DNA of 64,000 bases from Bacteroidales bacterium (GTDB lineage: Bacteria; Bacteroidota; Bacteroidia; Bacteroidales; F082), in NCBI GenBank assembly GCA_017394865.1, contig JAFPWT010000014.1, positions 1-64,000 on the forward strand. The letters run 5' to 3'. A model generated the notes under the pieces. It worked only from the letters and a program-made list of their open reading frames with translations, made no database searches and was not told the origin of the DNA. The translations under genes and the position numbers were made by a program. This document shows, piece by piece, positions 28,121 through 35,628 of the stretch; positions within the stretch are counted from its first letter, which is position 1, and each line of letters begins with the position of its first letter.

Positions 28121-29104
28121 TTATGGCATCTTGATTTCAAATCCTAGTTTCTGGATTAGCTTAAGCGTTCGCATGGCTGTTTGACGATCGTATTCTTTTT
28201 CGCTGTCGGGAAGGGCGCAATAAGGAACAAGGTCAGGATTCTCTTTCTTTTTGTCATTGCGACGTGGTCCCCACTTCCATCCTTCTTTAATACGATTAAC
28301 GGCCCAAACATCATGCGCGTTTTCAGCGATGGCTTCTTGAAGTTCGAGGAGGATGTCAGACAAGGCAACCTCTTCGGTTTCTATAGGTTCGGGTTCGTAT
28401 TCGTGAAGGTCGTTCAAGACACGAACGATATAGTTGTGGGAGTCGTTCCAGGCATTTTGGAAGAAAGCCAAAGGAATAGAGACCTCGGCGTTTTTCTTGG
28501 GATCGAAGATGGAAACGGTTTCCTCTTCAACATTGATACCAGTGACCACAACGGCATGGTTGACATTTTCGTCAATAAAAGGTTGTTCAACATAGAGTTT
28601 TTCGATGTCGACAGCCACAATGATATCATTGTCAAGGGCGAGAATACGGACGAGGTCATCAATGGTGGCATCGTATTTTCGGGTTATCAGTAGGTCTTTC
28701 AAGGCTAGTAGCTGCCCTATAGCATAAAGCGGTGTCCCCTCGGTTTTAAGCCAATTTTTCTCGCGGGCTGTTTTAATAAGTTCTTTGAATTCGAAAGGAA
28801 TGCCACGGCGTTTGAGAATATAGCCTTCACAGGCTACACTGCATATATTTTCATCGTCTTTGGCAGCGAGTTTCCGCATGGGAAGTATGTTGCTTTGTAG
28901 GGTTATGATTCGGATGGGCTTTTCTTCCAATTCAAATTCCGGCATGCCGCCGTTCTTTTTCATCTCTTTGTCTACAGCTAGAGAAATCTTAACCATTTCT
29001 CGTAATGTTGCATCTGTCTTGATGGCTTGAAGCACTTGCAGTGTCTGTTTCTTATTGGTTTTGCCTTCCAAATAGGCGGCAAGCAATTCTTCTGATATCT
29101 TCAT
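28121..29104 (-). CDS. Anti-sigma-like N terminus + C39-like cysteine peptidase + RyR domain protein
   Basis: 327 residues from MKISEELLAAYLEGKTN. Residues 1-50 are helical and resemble the start of Bacteroidota anti-sigma factors without zinc ligands. Residues 80-230 look like a papain/C39-type peptidase: ENICSVACEGYILKRRG with Cys88, NHAVVVTGI with His183, VSIFDPKK with Asp201, and a NAWNDSHNYIVRV end. Residues 262-325 are a RyR domain: HDVWAVNRIKEGWKWG, LVPYCALPDSEKEYDR, LKLIQKLGF. RyR domains in prokaryotes are proposed sensors in nucleotide-based conflict systems. The start is one base from the sigma-factor stop, so the two are coupled. There is no signal peptide or membrane helix, so it is cytosolic. 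Confidence 0.8.
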   Translation of the reverse strand: MKISEELLAAYLEGKTNKKQTLQVLQAIKTDATLREMVKISLAVDKEMKKNGGMPEFELEEKPIRIITLQSNILPMRKLAAKDDENICSVACEGYILKRRGIPFEFKELIKTAREKNWLKTEGTPLYAIGQLLALKDLLITRKYDATIDDLVRILALDNDIIVAVDIEKLYVEQPFIDENVNHAVVVTGINVEEETVSIFDPKKNAEVSIPLAFFQNAWNDSHNYIVRVLNDLHEYEPEPIETEEVALSDILLELQEAIAENAHDVWAVNRIKEGWKWGPRRNDKKKENPDLVPYCALPDSEKEYDRQTAMRTLKLIQKLGFEIKMP

Positions 29105-29105
29105 T

Positions 29106-29672
29106 TTATCTTTGTTTTTTGTATTTCTTGATGTCCTTAAGAGCAACCAGCGTAAGTTGTTTTATTGCTCGTTTCTTTAAATTGTATAGGTTGGCAATTT
29201 TGATGTTCATTTCAGCAGCCAGTTCTTCAGGAGGAACGTCTTCGAGGATCAGCTTTTCTATTACATAGGCATATCGTTTGCTAGACATTGCCGCCAGTAG
29301 CCGTTCCACGTCCATGCTTGTTTCTATGGTGTTTTCTAGTGTCGTATCGTTACCTTCTTTTTTAGCAGGAGTCTCCTTGCCCCCTGGAACTATCAGTCGG
29401 TCGTGATTTTTTTTATCCAAGAAATAGCGGATGGCAACAGTTTTAAGCCAGCCATACAAGGAGCTGCTAAATTTGAAAGTTTTCAAACGACGCGCATCAT
29501 TTTCCATCAAGTGTTGGTACAATTCATTGACAAACTCATTGTAATCCATTTGATAATCAAACACATTGCGTATAATAGATTGAAACAAAGGCTTGCAGTG
29601 TTTGAAGAAAAACTCCTGCGTCACCCGGTTGTCTCGGTCAATAAGTTTTTGTATGATTTCTTTGTCGGTCAT
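29106..29672 (-). CDS. ECF-like sigma-70 family factor
   Basis: 188 residues from MTDKEIIQKLIDRD. Region 2 is seen as CKPLFQSIIRNVFDYQMDYN and LYGWLKTVAIRYFLDKKNHD; region 4 as YAYVIEKLILEDVPPEELAAEM followed by the recognition helix NLYNLKKRAIKQL. No region 1.1 or 3, so it is an extracytoplasmic-function-size factor that would direct RNA polymerase to specific promoters. The ORF extends 12 codons upstream, but ATG 29672 follows the -7 box at 29696-29703. It is directly coupled to the peptidase-RyR gene, which occupies the usual anti-sigma position. Confidence 0.87.
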   Translation of the reverse strand: MTDKEIIQKLIDRDNRVTQEFFFKHCKPLFQSIIRNVFDYQMDYNEFVNELYQHLMENDARRLKTFKFSSSLYGWLKTVAIRYFLDKKNHDRLIVPGGKETPAKKEGNDTTLENTIETSMDVERLLAAMSSKRYAYVIEKLILEDVPPEELAAEMNIKIANLYNLKKRAIKQLTLVALKDIKKYKKQR

Positions 29673-29695
29673 ATGACTTTTGTTTGTTTTGGCTT

Positions 29696-29703
29696 CAAAG
29701 ATA
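29696..29703 (-). promoter_or_regulatory. -7 box for the sigma factor operon
   Basis: The minus strand reads TATCTTTG, 23 bases before the start at 29672. Confidence 0.65.
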
Positions 29704-29715
29704 CACAAAAATTCT

Positions 29716-29728
29716 TCCTTTTAAAGGA
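29716..29728. promoter_or_regulatory. Palindrome in the -33 region of the sigma promoter
   Basis: TCCTTTTAAAGGA is a perfect palindrome around a central T, 12 bases upstream of the -7 box of the sigma gene. It is a candidate operator or autoregulatory element; there is no second copy to support it. Confidence 0.35.
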
Positions 29729-29835
29729 TTGTTTTTAAAAACCGGTGATAGATTTTTTTGACAACAAGCATATTATGAGTGTTGATCATAATCAAAATCA
29801 AACGACACACGATAAATCCTAAAAAACTAATTGTT

Positions 29836-30309
29836 ATGAATAAACTATTATTTCCATTACTGGCCGTTGTAACAGCCGTCCCCATTCTGTGGTTTTTCGA
29901 CATCAGAATACAGGCATTGTTGTGGCTTTCACTCGTGATTTCTATTTTGTTACTGGCTTTTAGATATCTAGTGCTAAGGAAAGTGGTAAAGAGCTACGAA
30001 CTTTCAGAAGACGATGAACTTTTCAGTTCAAATTTGTCCCCCCTTCTGTTTACGCTGAATGGGATCGGAACCAGATTTTACGGCTCTTTCCGTCAAGAAA
30101 AGGATTTATACGTCACCTATGAATTTTTGTGTGTACTCTTTATTCCCGTTATCCCGATCGGGTGTTACTTGGTTTCGGATATGGAAGATGGTTCCTACAA
30201 GATATACGGTAAGCTGACCCGTAGAAGGTATGAGTGTACCGATATTTATTTGAAATGGTACGGATGGCTGGGATGCGCTCTCTCTGTGTTGTTTTTGGTT
30301 ATTGGATAA
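29836..30309 (+). CDS. Small membrane protein of unknown function
   Basis: 157 residues from MNKLLFPLLAVVTAVPI. Two N-terminal membrane helices (about 3-20 and 25-45) are followed by a soluble middle section (LNGIGTRFYGSFRQEKDLYVT), a hydrophobic strand LCVLFIPVIPIGCYLVSD, and a C-terminal helix. The IGTRFYG...FIPVIPIGCY pattern recalls a family of small Bacteroidota membrane proteins with no known role. It is divergent from the sigma-factor operon with a 163-base gap, in which no clear + strand promoter was found. A link to the sigma/TIR genes is possible only by position. Confidence 0.6.
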   Translation: MNKLLFPLLAVVTAVPILWFFDIRIQALLWLSLVISILLLAFRYLVLRKVVKSYELSEDDELFSSNLSPLLFTLNGIGTRFYGSFRQEKDLYVTYEFLCVLFIPVIPIGCYLVSDMEDGSYKIYGKLTRRRYECTDIYLKWYGWLGCALSVLFLVIG

Positions 30310-30365
30310 TATTAATAATTAATATAAAATCGGATATTTTTTATAATAAAATTAGAGTATTTTAT

Positions 30366-30373
30366 TATTTTTG
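30366..30373 (+). promoter_or_regulatory. Orphan -7 box between two convergent gene ends
   Basis: TATTTTTG fits TAnnTTTG but no + strand gene follows for 900 bases. A weak TGGTG/CACCA stem follows at about 30385-30408. It may be chance in an AT-rich gap, or a small RNA promoter. Confidence 0.25.
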
Positions 30374-30439
30374 CAAAAACAAAGTGGTGTAAAAAACAAA
30401 ACCCACCAGTTTGACTTGCTTTTATAATCGTAAGCCTGA

Positions 30440-31165
30440 TTATTTCTCTTTCACATTAGTAATCCACTCCCAATGATTCTCCACTACCCATTCCATTGGG
30501 TAAATCTTTTCTTTCCAGGTGTCAATGTAAAAGAATTGACTTCCTTTCATGCCAAAACAATAGCCGAGTTCCCAGGAAATATAACGAACCTCAGGACCAC
30601 CATCATGGTGAGTAAATGTTGGATAATGAAACACAAAGTCTATTGTATCAGATTTGAAAAGAGTCCCAAGGAAATCGTTTTCCTCTGCTTGGAAATTTCT
30701 ATCAATAAAGTAACCGAATGAACTAGGTGTATCGCTGATAGAATATGATTTATTGTTTACAGTGTCGAAAATAAAAACGTCATGCGCGAACATGTAATAA
30801 TTTATGAGAACTTTTCCTTGTTCTTTTAACTCAACCCAATCTTCCAAAAACTCTCCACTGACAAAATAATTTTTACTGAATTTATTGGTGTCAACAAGAT
30901 TTAAACAAGGTTCTTTATACAAAACGAAATTAAGACCCGAACAAGTGTCGTGACAGTTGTAAATTTCATGGATTACACAATCTTTCGATTCAAAAGGATG
31001 AATATATTCTCCCATGATAGGAATATAGGCAGAATCCAATTTCGACATAATGAATTCATGCTGTTCTTTTACCAACGCAGAATCCACAATCCTTTCAAGG
31101 AGTATTTGGGCATTGGCAAATACCGAACAACACATCAAGGCGAATAATACACAATATTTTCTCAT
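30440..31165 (-). CDS. Exported protein of unknown function
   Basis: 241 residues with a signal peptide (MRKYCVLFALMCCSVFANAQ). The mature part has five Cys, including a CHDTC motif near residue 70, and aromatic-rich beta segments (YFVSGEFLEDWVELKEQG, VLINYYMFAHDVFIF). I do not recognise a family. Composition is AT-rich like the neighbouring TIR/sigma region. It has a -7 box at 31193-31200 and is divergent from glnA. A periplasmic location is likely. Confidence 0.6.
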   Translation of the reverse strand: MRKYCVLFALMCCSVFANAQILLERIVDSALVKEQHEFIMSKLDSAYIPIMGEYIHPFESKDCVIHEIYNCHDTCSGLNFVLYKEPCLNLVDTNKFSKNYFVSGEFLEDWVELKEQGKVLINYYMFAHDVFIFDTVNNKSYSISDTPSSFGYFIDRNFQAEENDFLGTLFKSDTIDFVFHYPTFTHHDGGPEVRYISWELGYCFGMKGSQFFYIDTWKEKIYPMEWVVENHWEWITNVKEK

Positions 31166-31192
31166 GGTTGGGTTATTCTCAACATTCTAACG

Positions 31193-31200
31193 CAAATTTA
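31193..31200 (-). promoter_or_regulatory. -7 box for the exported orphan gene
   Basis: The minus strand reads TAAATTTG (TAnnTTTG), 27 bases before the start at 31165. Confidence 0.55.
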
Positions 31201-31231
31201 CAATTATTTCCGAAACATCCCAATTTTTTAT

Positions 31232-31239
31232 TATATTTG
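31232..31239 (+). promoter_or_regulatory. -7 box for glnA
   Basis: TATATTTG, 42 bases before ATG 31282, giving a short leader. Confidence 0.65.
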
Positions 31240-31281
31240 CCTCCCCAATCACAAAGGACAACTATTCTAAAAAATATCGTA

Positions 31282-32793
31282 ATGGATCAACGCATTGCAA
31301 TGAACCCCAACCTGCTGGTTCAGTACCTTCAGAAACCGGCAGCTGAATTTACCCGCGCCGACATCATCCGCTACTGCGAGGAAAACGAAATCGAATTCGT
31401 GAACTTCCACTATTGTGGGTGGGACGGCAAACTCAAAACCCTCAATTTCGTCATCCACAGCGCCGAACATCTGGAGAACATCCTCTCTGCCGGCGAGCGT
31501 GTCGATGGCTCCAGCCTCTTCCCCTTCATCGAAGCCGGAAAGAGCGACCTCTACGTGGTGCCGAAGTACAAGACGGCCTTCCGTAACCCCTTCTCCGAGG
31601 TGCCGACCCTCGACATCCTCTGCTCTTTCTACAACCGCGACGGCGAGCCCTTCGAGAGCTCACCGGAGTACATCCTCCGCAAGGCCCACCAAGTGTTCAA
31701 GAAGACCACGGGTCTCGAGATGCAGACCATGGGCGAGCTGGAATACTACATCATCGCCGACGATGAACAGATCTACGAAGTGCCCGACCAGCGCGGCTAC
31801 CATGAGAGCGCCCCGTTCAACAAGTTTACCGAGTACCGCGTGGAGGCCATGCGCCTTATCGCCCAAGCCGGCGGCTTGATCAAATACGGTCACTCCGAGG
31901 TGGGTAACTTCACCCACGACGGCAAGATCTACGAGCAGAATGAAATCGAGTTCCTGCCCACCAACATCGAGGACGCCGCCGACCAGTTGGTCGTGGCCAA
32001 GTGGATCATGCGCCAGTTGGCCTACCAGTACGGCGTGGTGCTGACCTTCGCCCCGAAGATCACTGTGGGCAAGGCCGGTTCAGGCATGCACGTGCACTGC
32101 AAGTTCACGAAGAACGGTAAGAGCGTGATGGTGGAAAAGGGCGAACTCAGCGACTATGGCAAAAAAGCCATCGCCGGTTACATGGATGCCGGCACCTCGC
32201 TGCCTGCCTTCGGCAACCCCAACCCGCTGTCGTTCATGCGTCTGGTGCCGCATCAGGAAGCCCCGACATCCCTCTGCTGGTCGTACAGCAACCGCAGCGC
32301 CCTGGTGCGCGTGCCGCTGGGCTGGATCAACAACGGCAAGGACATGGTGGCCGACTGCAACCCGCTCGAGAAACGTTCGAATCGCGACTTCAGCGACAAG
32401 CAGACCTTCGAGTGGCGTGCCTCCGACGGCTGCGCCGACATGTACCTGCTGATGGCTGCCCTCTGCGCCGCCGCACGTCATGGCTTCGAGATGCCCGATG
32501 CCCTCAAGGTCGCCGAAAAGACCTATGTCGGCCTCGGCGTGAACATTCACGATGCCAAGAACAAGAAGGTGCAGGAAGCCCTCGAACAGCTGCCTGACAG
32601 CTGTGTGGCCGCCGCCAAGGAACTCAAGAAGGATCGCAAGATCTATACCGACAAGGGCGTGTTCTCCGATGCCATCATCGACTACATGATCAAGTACCTC
32701 AGCGACTTCAAGGATGCCAACCTCCGCAAGGAATTAGGCAACGATACCGAGAAGATCATGAAACTTGTGAATGAGAATATCCACGTCGGGTAA
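31282..32793 (+). CDS. glnA: Glutamine synthetase
   Basis: 503 residues. It makes glutamine from glutamate, ammonia and ATP in the cytosol. The N-terminal beta-grasp domain (FVNFHYCGWDGKLKTLNF) is followed by catalytic-domain motifs: MGELEYYII (metal Glu), IEFLPTNIEDAADQ, GSGMHVHCKF and a SYSNRSALVRVPLGW arginine region. Its length is longer than the ~470 residues of classical GlnA. No adenylylation-site tyrosine motif was recognised. ATG 31282 (MDQRIAMNPN) follows the promoter; an in-frame start 38 codons upstream is not used. Codons are strongly C-ending, consistent with high expression. Confidence 0.93.
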   Translation: MDQRIAMNPNLLVQYLQKPAAEFTRADIIRYCEENEIEFVNFHYCGWDGKLKTLNFVIHSAEHLENILSAGERVDGSSLFPFIEAGKSDLYVVPKYKTAFRNPFSEVPTLDILCSFYNRDGEPFESSPEYILRKAHQVFKKTTGLEMQTMGELEYYIIADDEQIYEVPDQRGYHESAPFNKFTEYRVEAMRLIAQAGGLIKYGHSEVGNFTHDGKIYEQNEIEFLPTNIEDAADQLVVAKWIMRQLAYQYGVVLTFAPKITVGKAGSGMHVHCKFTKNGKSVMVEKGELSDYGKKAIAGYMDAGTSLPAFGNPNPLSFMRLVPHQEAPTSLCWSYSNRSALVRVPLGWINNGKDMVADCNPLEKRSNRDFSDKQTFEWRASDGCADMYLLMAALCAAARHGFEMPDALKVAEKTYVGLGVNIHDAKNKKVQEALEQLPDSCVAAAKELKKDRKIYTDKGVFSDAIIDYMIKYLSDFKDANLRKELGNDTEKIMKLVNENIHVG

Positions 32794-32801
32794 TCAACCA
32801 T

Positions 32802-32830
32802 TGTAGAGACGTCGTTATGGCGTTTCTACA
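32802..32830. terminator. GTAGAGACG-type palindrome between convergent glnA and the IPExxxVDY gene
   Basis: TGTAGAGACG (32802-32811) pairs with CGTTTCTACA (32821-32830) with one G-T wobble across a 9-base loop. It starts nine bases after the glnA stop. The same core occurs at 49132-49165, so it is also a dispersed repeat. Confidence 0.6.
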
Positions 32831-33248
32831 TGTGCATTTCAATCCGCTCCAGCAGGACGTCTAAGGCTGGTAATTTTTCCAGATCCATGACGTAGGCGTA
32901 AGTCACCTGCCTGATGGAGCGGATTTTTTTGATTAGCTGTTCCAACCGGTCGTCGGTGATGTGGTTACGCACGATGAGCAGATAGTCCATCTGGGGCTTG
33001 AGTTTCACGCAGGGTGAGCCTTGGTATTTAAGCGACACCAAGTTGTAGACGTTTCGGTTCTCGCCGGCGTTGTAGTAGAAAAACGCATAGGGATGCTCGT
33101 CGTCCAGCAATATCTCTTTCAATCTGGTGAAATCGAAATGCAACTCGGCGTTGAAATAATACGCCAGTTTATAGTCGGCCAACGCGGAATTGATGCCGAT
33201 GATTTGGATATCGTCGAAAGGCTCTATGGTCAGCTTGTTCTTTTTCAT
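32826..33248 (-). CDS. IPExxxVDY family protein
   Basis: 140 residues. The position right after rnc, the opening KKNKLTIEPFDDIQIIGINS and the length fit the small Bacteroidota family named IPExxxVDY, although the eponymous motif is not obvious here. The function of the family is unknown. It overlaps rnc by four bases (ATGA), indicating translational coupling, and ends the acpP-fabF-rnc operon. Its stop lies within the right arm of the downstream palindrome. Confidence 0.7.
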   Translation of the reverse strand: MKKNKLTIEPFDDIQIIGINSALADYKLAYYFNAELHFDFTRLKEILLDDEHPYAFFYYNAGENRNVYNLVSLKYQGSPCVKLKPQMDYLLIVRNHITDDRLEQLIKKIRSIRQVTYAYVMDLEKLPALDVLLERIEMHM

Positions 33249-34003
33249 GGCTCGTCTTTTTCGCGATGTTCGTTACCGGCTTTGTTTTGCTCCACGAGCA
33301 TGTTCCAGGTTTTTTCGGCGGCGAGTTGCTCTGCTCCTTTGATGGAGTAATCGATACCTTTCCCGTATTCCTTTTCGTCGATGACCGCAATCACATGATA
33401 CAGCTTTTCATGTGGGTTGTCTTTGCCTCCGACGAGTTTGAAGTTGAGTTTGTGCTTTTCTTTTTGTGCCCACTCTAGCAGTTTGCTCTTGAAGTTGACG
33501 TCGGTGTTCTCCAGTTGGTCGAGGTCGAGGTGCACTCGGATGATGCGGTCGATGATGATGTGTTTGGCAAAGTCATAGCCGCGGTCGAGGTAGACGGCTC
33601 CCACAAAGGCTTCGAAAGCGTTGCCGGTCATCGACTTGAAATTGGAGTGCCCGTCGCTGGCATAATGGATCATCTCTTGGAAGCCCAGCTTTTGCGATAG
33701 TTTATTCAGCGAGGCGCGGCTCACAATCTTGGAGCGCATCTCGGTTAGAAACCCTTCTGATTTCGTTGGAAACAGCCTGAAGAGGTAATCGGCTACCACG
33801 GCGCTGAGGATGGCGTCGCCAAGATATTCAAGGCGTTCGTTGCTTAGCTTGAAGTTGCCGATGTTGTCGGCGGCAGACTTATGGGTAAAGGCAAGCTCGT
33901 AAAGTGCCAGATTACGGGGATAAAAACCGAAGTCGTTTTTGATGAATTGCGACAAAGGCTTCTTCTTCGCGGAACAATGCGCAAACAAACCCCTCAATGC
34001 CAT
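33245..34003 (-). CDS. rnc: Ribonuclease III
   Basis: 252 residues. It cleaves double-stranded RNA in rRNA and mRNA processing. The signature SNERLEYLGDAILSAVVADY carries the catalytic Glu and Asp; a second acidic pair lies in NAFEAFVGAVYLDRG. The C-terminal double-stranded-RNA-binding domain runs from about residue 175 (FKSKLLEWAQKEKHKLNF) to GAEQLAAEKTWNML. It is the third gene of the acpP-fabF-rnc-IPExxxVDY operon, 12 bases after fabF. Confidence 0.95.
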   Translation of the reverse strand: MALRGLFAHCSAKKKPLSQFIKNDFGFYPRNLALYELAFTHKSAADNIGNFKLSNERLEYLGDAILSAVVADYLFRLFPTKSEGFLTEMRSKIVSRASLNKLSQKLGFQEMIHYASDGHSNFKSMTGNAFEAFVGAVYLDRGYDFAKHIIIDRIIRVHLDLDQLENTDVNFKSKLLEWAQKEKHKLNFKLVGGKDNPHEKLYHVIAVIDEKEYGKGIDYSIKGAEQLAAEKTWNMLVEQNKAGNEHREKDEP

Positions 34004-34015
34004 TGTTCACGAAGA

Positions 34016-35263
34016 TTAAAATGTAAACTTTTTAAATAAAAGCGATGTGTTTTGTCCGCCAAAACCAAAGGCGTTGCTGATGGCATAGCGAAGGTCGCGT
34101 TTACGGGCTTGGTTAAAGGTGAAGTCCAGCTCGGGATCGATATTCGGGTCGTCCTCAAAGTGGTTGATGGTGGGAGGAACGATGCCTTCATGCAAGGCCA
34201 TGATGGTAGCGATGGCTTCCACTGCGCCGGTGCCTCCGAGGAGGTGTCCGGTCATTGACTTGGTGGAGTTGAGGCTGATGTTGCGGGCGTGATCGCCGAA
34301 GACGCGTTTGATGGCAACGACTTCAGCCAGGTCACCTTGTGGGGTGGAAGTGCCGTGGGTGTTGATATGGTCGATCTCCGTTTTGTCGACGCCAGCGTCT
34401 TTGAGGGCGCGTTCCATGCTCAGCGAGGCGCCGTAGCCCTCGGGATGTGGGGCGGTGATATGATAGGCGTCGCCCGACATGCCCACACCTACGATCTCGG
34501 CGTAGATGTCGGCGCCGCGTTTCAAGGCGTGCTCCAGATCCTCCAGCACCACACAACCGCCGCCTTCACCCATGACAAAACCGTCGCGGTTTTTGTCGAA
34601 GGGCCTTGATGCTGTCGCCGGGTCGTCGTTACGCAACGACAGGGCGTGCATGGCGTTGAAACCACCGATACCTGCCTCGCAGATGCCTGCCTCGGCACCG
34701 CCTGCCACTACCGCTACCGCTTTATCATAGCGGATCAGGTCGTAAGCAGCTGCAATGGCGTGTGATGATGAGGCACAGGCTGACACGGTGGCAAAATTGG
34801 GCCCCCTAAATCCATATTTGATCGAAATCACCCCAGCTGGGATGTTCAAGATCATTTTAGGGATATAATAGGGACTCATGCGTGGCACTCCATCGCCTTG
34901 GGCGTGCTCCATCACTTCATTATAGAAATGGGTGACACCTCCGATACCGGCAGTAATCACCACGCCCACCTCATCAAAATTAGTGTTTACCGGCGTGAGG
35001 TGGGAACTCTCCACCGCCTCCATGGCCGCAACAATGTCGAACTGCGAGTATAAGTCGTGTTTGCGGACATCCTTGCGGTCAAAGTAGTTCAAGGGATCGT
35101 AATCCTTGACCTCGGCGGCGAAATGGGTTTTGTACTTGCTGTGATCGAAATGAGTGATCTCGGCAACACCGTTGCGGCCGTGAATCAGCCCCTCCCAGAA
35201 ATCCTTGACGTTATTTCCGATAGGTGTGATAGCGCCTAATCCGGTGATGACGACCCTTTTCAT
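34016..35263 (-). CDS. fabF: 3-oxoacyl-ACP synthase II
   Basis: 415 residues, the condensing enzyme that elongates acyl-ACP with malonyl-ACP. The catalytic triad is visible: Cys163 in [11 protein letters not shown], His in [12 protein letters not shown] and His in [18 protein letters not shown]. The C terminus [14 protein letters not shown] is typical. It overlaps acpP by four bases and precedes rnc by 12, the usual Bacteroidota arrangement. Confidence 0.96.
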   Translation of the reverse strand: MKRVVITGLGAITPIGNNVKDFWEGLIHGRNGVAEITHFDHSKYKTHFAAEVKDYDPLNYFDRKDVRKHDLYSQFDIVAAMEAVESSHLTPVNTNFDEVGVVITAGIGGVTHFYNEVMEHAQGDGVPRMSPYYIPKMILNIPAGVISIKYGFRGPNFATVSACASSSHAIAAAYDLIRYDKAVAVVAGGAEAGICEAGIGGFNAMHALSLRNDDPATASRPFDKNRDGFVMGEGGGCVVLEDLEHALKRGADIYAEIVGVGMSGDAYHITAPHPEGYGASLSMERALKDAGVDKTEIDHINTHGTSTPQGDLAEVVAIKRVFGDHARNISLNSTKSMTGHLLGGTGAVEAIATIMALHEGIVPPTINHFEDDPNIDPELDFTFNQARKRDLRYAISNAFGFGGQNTSLLFKKFTF

Positions 35264-35502
35264 GCGTTCTTCTGATGTTCTTCGATCAATTTGACCACGT
35301 CACCTACAGTGACGATGCTCTCTTGCTGGTCGTCGGGAATGGTGATGCCAAACTTTTTCTCAAAATCGAGCATCAGCTCAACAGTGTCGAGCGAATCAGC
35401 TCCCAAATCGTTGGTGAAGCTTGCTTCCATAGTGACTTCTGAAGGATTGACACCCAGTTTTTCAGCAATTAAAGGCACAATCTGTTCTGCAATTTCTGAC
35501 AT
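35260..35502 (-). CDS. acpP: Acyl carrier protein
   Basis: 80 residues, acidic and helical. Ser37 in the [11 protein letters not shown] motif receives 4'-phosphopantetheine. It carries growing acyl chains for FabF, whose gene it overlaps by four bases. The start [16 protein letters not shown] was chosen; an in-frame upstream extension of 45 codons crosses the promoter and is not used. It is the first gene of the operon. Confidence 0.97.
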   Translation of the reverse strand: MSEIAEQIVPLIAEKLGVNPSEVTMEASFTNDLGADSLDTVELMLDFEKKFGITIPDDQQESIVTVGDVVKLIEEHQKNA

Positions 35503-35555
35503 AGTTTCCAATTTTTGATTAAAAATAAAATCTCTCTCGTTTTCAAAATATCTTG

Positions 35556-35563
35556 CAAAGATA
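35556..35563 (-). promoter_or_regulatory. -7 box for the acpP-fabF-rnc operon
   Basis: The minus strand reads TATCTTTG, 53 bases before the acpP start. Confidence 0.65.
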
Positions 35564-35628
35564 TAGGTTTTTTTCAATACACTCCAAATTTTTCGGATTT
35601 TTTGTATATTTACGCCAAATTGCCAACC

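Noticed and set aside
25692-31200. Whole region as a prophage or integrative element
   Set aside because: No integrase, transposase, att repeats or tRNA gene at the edges were found; only AT-rich composition by eye supports transfer.
31168-31281. Upstream extension of glnA
   Set aside because: It overlaps the divergent promoter region and the -7 box at 31232-31239; the family N terminus fits ATG 31282.
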